A stretch of 60,000 nucleotides of DNA from Symsagittifera roscoffensis. Taxonomy: Eukaryota > Xenacoelomorpha > Acoela > Convolutidae. The stretch spans positions 50,860,684-50,920,683 of the forward strand of contig NC_087064.1 in the NCBI RefSeq assembly GCF_963678635.1, in the 5' to 3' direction. Of the stretch, positions 36,742 to 46,080 are shown one piece after another. The number at the start of each line of letters is the position of its first letter. The first letter of the stretch is position 1. The translations under genes and the position numbers were made by a program. The notes under the pieces were generated by a model. It was given only the letters and a program-made list of their open reading frames with translations. It made no database searches and had not been told where the DNA came from.

Positions 36742-37882
36742 CTGAAGAGACACGTGAACCGGAACCAGTGACTGCGGCCGATGACTTCAAGATTGATTAT
36801 ACGGCAGCCGCGAGGGATGCTCTAAATAGAGTGCAGCAGGAACTGGTGACGAAAGAGATCGAACAAAAAGTGAAACTCGAACTGGAGAATGAGAAACTAC
36901 AGGAGCAAATGAATACCTTCGAAGCAACGGAAGTCGAGGAGACTAAAGCACCAAGCAAACTGAGCATGAAACTCAATGTGATCTCCGGTCAGAGGTTCGG
37001 CATGGTGCCACAAGGAAGCAAGATACAGTCGATAATTTCAGTGGCTGGACACCAGGTAATCAGAAATCTGAGTGAACCATCCGAGTTCACTTTGATGCAT
37101 TTGGACACATATGCAGATTATCTGAGGCAGGTGGAGCCACGCACTGAGTCGAGAGCTGTGCGAGCACTACTAACAACGGGTGGCCCTCGCACAAAGAAAC
37201 TTATGGACGCTACCTGGAGGTCTATGGGCCGTATCAAGTGATGCTGAACGTGGATGGGATCAGTATCTACACTAGGACTTATGTAACAACAGACAGTGAC
37301 CAGATAGGTCAGATCTATTTGGGTGAGGAGGAACTCAAAGTCCGCAGGATAGGCCATGACGCCATGATGGAACAAGATGCAGTACACATTGGGTATGAAG
37401 CAGATGTGACCGCACATCTGCTCGACACCAACGGAACAAAAATTGAAGTCACAGGGCTTCTGGACACAGGAGCGGTAGTGAGTGTGATGCCAATAAAAAC
37501 TTGGGAAAGAATGGGCTTCACGAGGGAAGATCTGATTCCAACGAATCTCCGACTGGCCGCCGCCAATCTGGGAGCGATTTACGTAGCCGGAAGAACGCCG
37601 ATAACAGTTCTCCACATGGGAGGATGAGATCTATGGATGAACTTCCTGGTAGTAGAGAATTTAGACGACGCCGACCAATTCATCTTGGGCAGAGATTTTG
37701 TCAGGAATTTTGACGTGATGATTGACTTGAACAACGGTCTGATACAAATTAGAAACCCGGACCGGAAGTATGTTAAGAAACCAATTAAAAAGATAATAAC
37801 AGACGAAAACAAGGTGCCCATTTTTTTAGATAGAAAAGTAAAACTACAGCCAGGCAAGCTGTGGTGGCAATTTTTAGAATGA
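36729..37882 (+). pseudogene. Element B aspartic protease region, broken
   Basis: Frame change near 36730 and again near 37240. The protease motif LLDTGAVVSVM (about 37458-37490) keeps the catalytic Asp. A TGA at 37625-37627 interrupts the domain; the same frame resumes with FILGRDFVRNFDVMIDL, the usual C-terminal 'ILG' strand of retroviral-type proteases. The upstream 170-codon piece is a charged spacer that is also present in Element C. Confidence 0.85.
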
Positions 37883-39733
37883 GAAATTTGAATTGGTTAA
37901 GTGATAGTAAACAGGTTTGCTTAGTACCGAATCCAAATAGTCAGAGTTCGGTGATTTTAGGCCGGAGCTTCTCGGTAACGCGAAACGGACTGTGTGTCAG
38001 TGTGTTATTGAACACACTGGACACCACGGTTTCAATCCAGCGAGGAAAAAAGCTTGGTTACGCTTTGCCGATGAGGACCGACTATGAAGAGACACAAAAC
38101 TTGAAGAAACATAGTGTGAAAGACTGTCCTAATCACGCCAATAAAGATAAAATTTTAAAGAGGATTAATGAATTAAAATCTATTCATAAATTGTTTTCAA
38201 TGAAATCCGAAACGGACGACGGCTTATCGAGCTGCTCGAATTTTCCGGAACGCCCCTCGTCATACGAACTAGAATCTGACAAACCAGTTTTGCCAGAGAT
38301 AGAACATTTAAAAGGGAAAATGGGTGAGGGAGATTTCGAAAAATTGTGGGACGTTTTATATCGGAACGCAGATGTATTTTCAAAACATAAAGCGGATATC
38401 GGTTGCTGTAACTTCGTCGAACACCAAATTGAACTGGAAGAAGGTGCCGTTCCGCACAGAGAAGGCGCGAGACGAATGACGCCACACAAGTCGGAAGCGT
38501 TCCGAGCGGAAATTGAAATGCTGCTCGAATACGACATGATAGAACCCTCGAAACCGCCGTGGGCTTGCGGGGTGGTAATGGCGAAAAAGAAAGGGGGCAG
38601 CTAAGATTTTGTTGCGACTTTCGCTATTTGAACGCGGTAACGATAAAAGATGCGTACCCGATACCGCGAATAGACGAGAGCCTCTCTAAGCTTGGTGATG
38701 CCAAGTTCTTCACCACATTGGACTTGGGTTCTGCCTTCTGGCAGGTCCCTCTGCGGAAGAAGGATAGAGAGAAAACCGGATTCGCGTGCGAATTGGGATT
38801 GTACCAGTGGAAGAGGATGCCCTTCGGCTTGTTCAATGCAACGGCCACTTTTCTTTTCAAAGACTGATGGCTCAGGCTTTGACCAGAGTGACCAAGAAGT
38901 ACGGTAATCTCGTGATGTGTTACGTGGATGACGTAGTCATAGTGACACCAACCCTGGGAGACCATATTGATCGGCTCGATGAGGTCTTTGGATGCATGAA
39001 AAGAGCAGGCTTGAAGTGCAAACCATCGAAATGTGAAATCCTTAGGGATTCAATCAAGTACCTGGGAAGAATGGTGGACAGGCATGGTGTGAGGCCGGAC
39101 CCGGAAGCAGTAGAAGCAGTATTGACATGGAAGGCTCTCAGAACGGACACACAGCTCCTGAGCTTCCTAGGGTTTGCCAATTACTACCGGGAGTTCATAA
39201 AAGGATATGCGGACAAGGTGTATCCGATGCAGAAGCTGATGCGCAACAAAGGGAAAAAGTTCGATTGGAACGATGAAGCACAAGTTGCCTTCGAGAACAT
39301 AAAGCGGGAACTGTGCGAAGCGCCAGTGCTAGGCATGCCTACAGAAAAGGGCATGTATGTTCTTGACACAGACGCATCGGTAGTGGCCATCTCAGGAATA
39401 TTGCATCAGGAGCAGGAATGGAATGGAAGAACGGTTCTCCGTCTCATTGCATACGGCAGCAAGGTCTTGAGTGAAACAGAGATGAAATATGGCGCACCAA
39501 AAGCAGAAATGTTTGCAGTAGTCACTTTCGTGGAAAAGTACCGTGCATACTTGGGGAGCGTTCCCTTTAAGTTACGCGTAGACAACAGAGCGTTATTCTG
39601 GTTGAAGACCTACTCGATGGATCAGAGTTATATTGGTAGATGGATAGTGAGATTGGATGGCTACCACATGATAATCGAGCACAGGATGCGTGACAAACAC
39701 CAGAATGCTGACAGCCTCAGTATGAAAACTTAG
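37861..39733 (+). pseudogene. Element B reverse transcriptase and RNase H, broken
   Basis: Three overlapping frames. The first (37861-38604) holds the start of the RT domain (HQIELEEGAVPHREGARR). The second (38559-38867) has the fingers and palm motif FTTLDLGSAFWQVPL. The third (38786-39733) has YVDDVV near 38920 and FLGFANYYREFI. It also has RNase H with LDTDASVVAISGIL near 39361 and a DNRALFWL motif. Frame changes lie near 38570-38600 and 38860. A TAG ends the piece at 39731-39733, but the same frame continues open behind it. The motifs place it in Ty3/gypsy. Confidence 0.9.
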
Positions 39734-40660
39734 TCCTATGAAATATTGGAGCAGAAGCAAGCCAATCAAGCAGAAATAAAGGAGGGACTCTCGTTTCTGG
39801 ACAAAGAAACTTATGAAGCGCTTCCTTTAACGAGATGGTTAGATAAGTCTGGATATCCAATTCCAGGGCATCCTGAGTTACCTGTCGAAAAAGCAGCCGA
39901 GATAAAAATCCTATCCAAAAGGGACCCGGTGCCCTTGGATCTGTTGCTGCGCTCAAACCTGGTCCAGCAGGAACTCTCTCGCATGAACATAAACAGCCTC
40001 ACATTACTGGACAAAACGGTGCAGGTCGCACCGCAAGTGATGCGGCTGCTGGGTAGATTGTGAGAGAGAGAAGTGACCAGAGATGACCCCGAGTGGACAG
40101 CAGCAGTGGCATCACTAGCAATCAGGGAGAACGTGAAGATCATGCCGTCCAGACGACAACACGAAGAGAACGAGAGGGATTGTAGGACAATAGTTCAGCA
40201 ACTAGTATCCTCAATACCACACGAGGTTTTAACTAATACTTCTTACGGACGGAAAGAACAGGGGAGCAGTACGCGAAGGAAAACCGTCACCTTTGTGGAC
40301 CAGGATAATGAAGGTTAAAAGGTAGAACAAAACCTGCTGCAAGATTGTTTGTCCGGGGAGACGAACGATGAGAAAAACCGGCCAGTTCAAGATCGACACC
40401 CGGGACAAGAAAGTTTGTGAGGGGAGTCTGAGATAGATGAAAAACTTCCTGATGAGAGACAGGACCTGGGGAACAAGGTTTTGTCCGGGGAGTTCAGATG
40501 GATGCGAAGAAGGCACAGACATGATCTGGAGGAGCGTGCCAACTCCATCACAACCTCGTCAACAAATGAAAATTCCCGAAACTCAGGAATTGACACCTAT
40601 TCAGACAGGAACTCGAGCTCGGGATAGGAACTGTCCAAACTAGCGATCCACACACTACTA
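39734..40660 (+). pseudogene. Element B RNase H-integrase linker, broken
   Basis: The same frame as the RNase H piece, interrupted by stops at 39731, 40061 and 40316 and by a less readable stretch 40320-40660. Visible pieces include GYPIPGHPELPVEKAAEI and a charged Ser/Arg-rich segment. No domain recognised; the long linker is a feature of this element. Confidence 0.6.
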
Positions 40661-43578
40661 GTGGAAACTCGTGTAAAGGATCTGGACAGAGAGGTGTACC
40701 AGGATCCTGACAGTGATCGCTACCTCATATCAAGCGAAAGAGTCTTTGACAACGCAGCGGATGATTTGGAAACAATAGCGGTATCAAAACGTTCGATAAG
40801 TCTGTTGCCACAAAAAGAGGTAGTCAGGACTGATCTTCAGCCGTTCAAGCAAGAAACACAGCCGATGGCGAAGATTTGGTGCGTTAAGATGGAAGAAGAC
40901 ACACACCAGCCCAATGAGCTGAATAGTCAGATGAGGGTCATGAAGACGTACTTGAAGGCGAGATACAGACTCTCGGATCTTCTCAGGGCGCAGAGAAATG
41001 ATCGCATGACAAGCAACATGAAAAGGTGGATCAAGAATGGTTCTCCGGAAAAAGGGGACCTCGAGGAAGATAGTTATCGTATCCTGAGACAATACTTCAT
41101 GCAGAAGGAAGGGAGGTTATATTTGAACGAGGACGGGATTGTGGCATGCAAGAGAAGAGAAGAAGACAAAGTCCTATACAAGTATAACGCGATAGTGTTG
41201 CCGCAACTCTATGAGATAGAACTATTATTTAGGTCGCATGATCAGATGGGCCATCAGGGGATCGACAAAGTATATCAGAGGATCCTGAAGCGCTTTGAGT
41301 GGCCTGGGATGAAAAAGACATGCGAGAAATGGGTAACAGCATGTCTGTCATGCCAACAGGTCAAGGATCCAAGGAAGTTGCGATTTCCTTTACAATCGAT
41401 CGAGTCGTCTGAATTCAACGAGGTGGTGCAAATAGATCACCAAAAGATATGCATGACAGACAGTGGTTATAATCAGGTGTTGGTCATGATAGATCATTTT
41501 ACGAAGTATGCAGAGGCCGTGCCCTTGCATAACTGCCTCGGCGGAAGAGACATGCGACCACCTGATCAATACGTGGATAGCGAGACATGGTTGTCCGATG
41601 ACGTTTCAATCGGATAATGGAACAGCTTTCGAAGGAGAGCTTACGAAAGAGCTTATGAGACGCTCACAGGTTGCTCAGGCTCACTCCACGACATACCACC
41701 CCCAGACGAATGGCTTAGTGGAAAGACAGAATAGGACGTTAGTGTCGATGCTGAGAGTATATTGTTCCAAGTACATGACCAATTGGGACAGATACCTTCC
41801 ACAGGTGATGGGAGCCTATAATAGCACGCAACACTCCACCACCGGGGTCAGTCCATACATGATGCTAACTGGACACGAAAAGTCTTTACCCTTAACCTTT
41901 TTCTACCCAGAATATGAGGGAAAGAAAACGTCTCCACAGGTTTACGTGAGGGATGTGATCAGACGTCAACAGGAGTTGAACGATTTGTGTAGACGAAATA
42001 CTCAGCAAGCACAAGCAAGGCAGAGGAAAAAAATTTGACAAGAAAGCAGCTGGTGCAAAAGCTTACTCGGTGGGAGACTACGTATGGGTATTTCAGAACG
42101 TTATACCACCGAAAGGGACGAAAAAGCTCCTAAAAAAGTGAGGAGGACCCTTCATGATTACAGAGGTGCACCAGGAGGGACGCTTTTATAGACTGAGTAC
42201 TGGCCGAGCCGCCACCTACGGGAACATTAAGCCACACAATCCATCGACAGAAGACTGGTGTATACCTGCAGACATGGAAAAAGGGGATTATCAAATGATG
42301 GATCCTGCTTGTGAGGTCAACGAGAAGGACACCAGGGAGAAGAACGATGGAAACGAAGTCGTGGAGGAAGGAGCGGATACACCGCTGGACCTGGATCCAA
42401 ACGAGGTGATCGAAGCGGACGATGAAACCTTACCCTACGCAGAGGAGGATTGGCAGGATCCCGAACAGATAGAGGTTCCCAAGAATTTGGAACCGGATCT
42501 TCCGTTCACGATACAGACTCGCCAGAAGGAGGGGACAAGACCCAGAAAGAAATATAGTCCTTACGGTGACGACTTTGTAGTGGATAGGATAGATCTGAAG
42601 AAGATAGTGGAAGAAGTAGTGGGGCTAGAAGAAATAACTGTGTCACAAGACATCGACATAGTCGATTATCACGACGATGAGTGGGTCGATGACCGGTCGA
42701 AACCCGAGGTACAATTCGACGACGAGCAACAAGAGTCATATGAACAAGACTTGACAAATCTGCGTGTCTTGGAATGGCTGAACGAAATGACGTCGGGCCC
42801 AATGGAGACCATTGTCACGATTCAAGATGTAGACCGTGAAAGCATGAAATACAGGAAAACCGAACGAGATGATCCTTCCTGGGCTGCCCAGGAAGGACAA
42901 CTACTCATTCCAGCTTCTAACCTCGACTTGATACCCGGTATGCGATCGACGAGGACGTCGATGGATATTTTTGTACGGGGAGTGGGGGTAGGACTTACCC
43001 ACACTGAAAACTTGATAATAAAAAAATTGAGAATAGCAAGAGAGACAGGAGATTTAGAAGCAGAAACAGGCGAAGAACCTAAGAAAACTGACATAGGGAG
43101 GGTAGTTGAGTCATACTTTAACCTACCAAATGAGTATTCAAGAAACATAATATTAACAGACAGTGATTTCATACTCACAAATAGAACGTGTGCGATAGCA
43201 ATCACAGCAGACATGAGTTTTAGGACAGCTTTAGCGGCAGATTTTAAGAGAGAATATAAAAACATAGAGTTCCTTTGGAAGCAACGACCAGGAGTAGGGG
43301 GCGTAGCAGCCTTACCCCCGGCGGCGTCACAAATACCGGGAAAATACCTATGCTTCTTGGTAACGAGGGCAACGGAAAAGCTGCACGTGGACCCAGAGAA
43401 CCTAGTCTTGTCCTTGACGAGGTTGAGAGATTTCCTCGTGGAAATGGACGTGAAGGAGCTCTCGCTTCCAGTGTACGATCCGAACAGAGGACGAGTGCAT
43501 CCTCGGGAATTGTACGCGCTTGTACACGTGATATTATCTGATACTAATATACAAGTATATCTACATAAGAAATATTAG
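40661..43578 (+). pseudogene. Element B integrase with C-terminal macro-domain-like module, broken
   Basis: Frame one (to 41617) carries the HHCC zinc domain (SHDQMGH...CLSCQQVK near 41236-41360) and the first catalytic Asp (QIDHQKI, MIDHFTKY). The frame changes near 41520-41600. Frame two (to 42038) has SDNGTAF and GLVERQNR with the second Asp and the Glu, plus HSTTGVSPYMM. It changes again near 42030. The last frame (42154-43578) has the integrase tail FMITEVHQEGRFYRL, a long acidic linker and the macro-domain-like end. The triad residues survive, but the frames do not. Confidence 0.9.
43147..43575 (+). other. Macro-domain-like module at the end of Element B pol
   Basis: Residues about 332-474 of the last pol frame. 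The order of motifs fits an ADP-ribose-binding macro domain of the TARG1/OARD1 type: SDFILTNRTCAIAITADMSF, then FRTALAADFKREY, then GVGGVAALP, then GKYLCFLVTRAT, then LVLSLTRLRDFL, then ELSLPVYDPNRGRVHPREL, then a final DTNIQVYLHKK strand. The usual GCGLD loop is replaced by YDPNRGRVHPR, so hydrolase activity is doubtful while ligand binding may remain. Assignment is by pattern recognition without a search. Confidence 0.65.
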
Positions 43579-43982
43579 CTAAATATAGGCTGAGTGACGT
43601 GCAAGAGGGTGTTAGGCTAAAGAATAAGTTGTGTGGTGTGTGATATGTGTGTTATGTTATGTTATGTGTTATGTTATTAAGATCTTGGTTAAGAAGGGGT
43701 TAGTGACCATGAACAACTGAATGACGATCTCAGGAAAATATCCAAAGTTTGGACTGTCCAATCTTAGGTCGAATTCCAAAATTTTAGAGACCGATTGATA
43801 CTAATTAATTTTAGGAACAGAATCTTTTTAATCTGACTGTTTTTAAATGAATTTTAACAAGAAGTTAAGGCGAAACTGACAAGTGTGATAATCGTGAACC
43901 TTTTTCTAGATCATGATTGATTGTTTAATTACTCACTTGAGTCAAACCTTTGAATCAAACCGAATCGAACTTGAAGAACAGA
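43579..43982 (+). other. Spacer between pol and the downstream ORFs of Element B
   Basis: About 400 bp, AT-rich compared with the coding parts, containing TGTTATGTTATGTTATGTG-type short repeats near 43650. No ORF. It separates two coding blocks and may have carried a promoter, acceptor site or internal translation signal for the block after pol. Confidence 0.5.
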
Positions 43983-45083
43983 ATGGATAATTTCAACTTG
44001 GATGAATTGATGGACCTGGCAGAGGCATATGTAGGACCGATGATAGATGCGATCTATCGTCGGCTAATGGATCGAGACTTCGCTCTGGAGGACCCAGAGG
44101 TAGTCATGTTGCTGACCGCCCTGATCAACATCTTGGGGCATGACAACCGTGGGGACCGCCCCACGGAAGTCCTATTGATGGCAGCATATGGAGAGAGGGG
44201 AGTACTAGACCGCCCGAACATGAGAGTGATGAGGTGGAGAAACGGGGCTCTCTCAGGGAGTGACTTGGCGAATGAGCCTAGATTGGGAAGTTCTAGGACT
44301 TACCAACCAGGTGAAATGCCTATGCCCTCCAAGCCCAAACCTGGGCTGACGAGAATGCATCAGGAGATGAACAGCGAGGCTGCCTCGTCTGGTTCACCAC
44401 TGAGAGCAGCTGTGCCACCAAAGAGGGCGAAAGTAGAACAGAAGGTTCAAACGAACCAAACCATGCAAGATCTGGATGGGATGAAGGACGAACTGGAAAG
44501 AACGAAAAGGGTGCTGGACGAGATGACCAAAACCATGCTCAGTACGGAGGAAGATCGGGACATATGGAAGAAATTGTTCAAAGACTGCAACAAAAAGCAG
44601 GGTCAAAAAATTGAGCGCTTGAGGCAGAACTACAAGGAGCAATCGCAACGGAGGGCGCTGACCACGGCCGTGGAGAAGGTGATACCTGCAAGGAGTATTC
44701 CTCGTGGGCAGTCCCCGATGGAGCTCTTGACGCCTCGAGAAATGAGTCAGACAACGGAGACACGGCTCCCGACAGCAACAGATCGAGTGACAATCCCGGA
44801 CCCTAGTGACACCTTGGGTGACCCCGTCGTGGAACAAACGGTGAGGAAGCTGATAGAGACAGCTGGACGACTGGTCGCCAACAAGAATGCGCCAGGTTCC
44901 GGGGTGACTGCACCCTATGGAACGATCGATGACACGGTCAGAGTACGACTCTCCCAGACCGTGATCAGACAGGGAATAAGCGACGTGACGCCACTAATGG
45001 GGAGCTCTAAGGCCCCAGAAAGAAGAATACAGAAGATGCCAGCCATCAATAGACATACAAAAGAACAATCAATTGAGATATAA
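43983..45083 (+). CDS. Element B post-pol ORF 1, coiled-coil protein
   Basis: The true ATG is 43983 (MDNFNLDELMDLAEAYVGPM). The N-terminal about 75 residues are compact and acidic-hydrophobic. The middle is Pro/Arg-rich. Residues about 170-230 (numbered from 43983) form a coiled coil with LDGMKDELERTKRVLDEM. The end is polar. It stops TAA at 45081-45083, overlapping the next open frame by 11 nt. No family recognised. It has the build of an ORF1 or Gag-like assembly protein, but that is a guess. Possibly the head of one very long decayed ORF. Confidence 0.6.
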   Translation: MDNFNLDELMDLAEAYVGPMIDAIYRRLMDRDFALEDPEVVMLLTALINILGHDNRGDRPTEVLLMAAYGERGVLDRPNMRVMRWRNGALSGSDLANEPRLGSSRTYQPGEMPMPSKPKPGLTRMHQEMNSEAASSGSPLRAAVPPKRAKVEQKVQTNQTMQDLDGMKDELERTKRVLDEMTKTMLSTEEDRDIWKKLFKDCNKKQGQKIERLRQNYKEQSQRRALTTAVEKVIPARSIPRGQSPMELLTPREMSQTTETRLPTATDRVTIPDPSDTLGDPVVEQTVRKLIETAGRLVANKNAPGSGVTAPYGTIDDTVRVRLSQTVIRQGISDVTPLMGSSKAPERRIQKMPAINRHTKEQSIEI

Positions 45084-45945
45084 CTTCTCGGGAGTTCCGG
45101 AGACAGATCCGAGAGCTTGCTTCAATCCAGCGACTTGGAACCCGGCAGTAAACCTGCAACAACCGCCACTGGGGACATCACATCTGATACTGGGAGACAG
45201 CTTGGTCAGAGTACTATCGAATTTGAGGACCTCTTGGGTCACCACGGTGATGGCCTTCGGAGGAGCGACTATAGCCCAGTTATATCGGATGGTGGAACTA
45301 TTGAATCCAGGGAGGATCCCCAGTGTGATGATCCAGGTTCGAACGAACAACATCTCGAGAAGTTCGGATGAGGAGGAAGCACTATGGGATTCGATGATGG
45401 TGTGCTTGTTTACTACTCTCTGGCAGAGGTTCAACTCCGCGGTACTGACCGTTTGCACTGTGCCTATGAATGTAAGAAGCTTGACAGCAGCAGGGAGAAG
45501 GCACAACGAAGGAGTGGTCAGGTGGAACAATATTTTGAGGAATCTCGCAAGTCGGAATGCCGGAATCCTCATGGGCGTCGAACATGAGTTGAGAGCGATG
45601 GATCAGGCCAAGCTGACCACAGACGGCATCCACTTCGATAGTATAGAAGGACAGGCTTGGCTGAACAGAGTCTTCCAGGAGCGATTGGATGAGTTAGAAG
45701 CAGAACTCTTTGACACAGGAGTGCTGAAGGAAGAAGGAACATCGAATGACGCGGTGATTACCGCCTTTGTGCCTCCTAGCCTGGAAACACGCTTGGGGAC
45801 GGTCCCTGCCGTCACGAACTACAGACAACAGAGCTCCAGCGAACCAGGTCAAAGGACAGACGTTCAAGATCGATTGGGAGAAGCGCCGGTGGGGAGGACC
45901 ATCCATCCTAGGAGAAGAATAGGACCTGTTGACCCAATCGAATAG
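45073..45945 (+). pseudogene. Element B post-pol SGNH/GDSL-hydrolase-like segment
   Basis: The open frame begins without ATG. Motifs follow the SGNH hydrolase blocks: LILGDS (nucleophile Ser43 at 45199), FGG (block II Gly, residues 62-64), QVRTNN in the position of GxND/GTNN (residues 88-93, with Arg where Gly is expected), and TTDGIHFD with the DxxH pair (Asp184, His187). SGNH esterase domains are known in ORF1 of CR1-type non-LTR elements, but I do not know them as a standard part of gypsy elements. TAG ends it at 45943-45945. The same frame continues, with one further TGA near 46033, into the 973-residue ORF. Confidence 0.65.
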
Positions 45946-46080
45946 ACAGCCAGCACGTCTAGATCGGACACGATATCGGAGACGACAAGTACCAGTCGAG
46001 AGGAGAGACGCCCGGGCAGAGGCTCGTTGATGTGATCAAGACCCATACCATCTCCCTGGCATGTATACAAAGATGAACTA

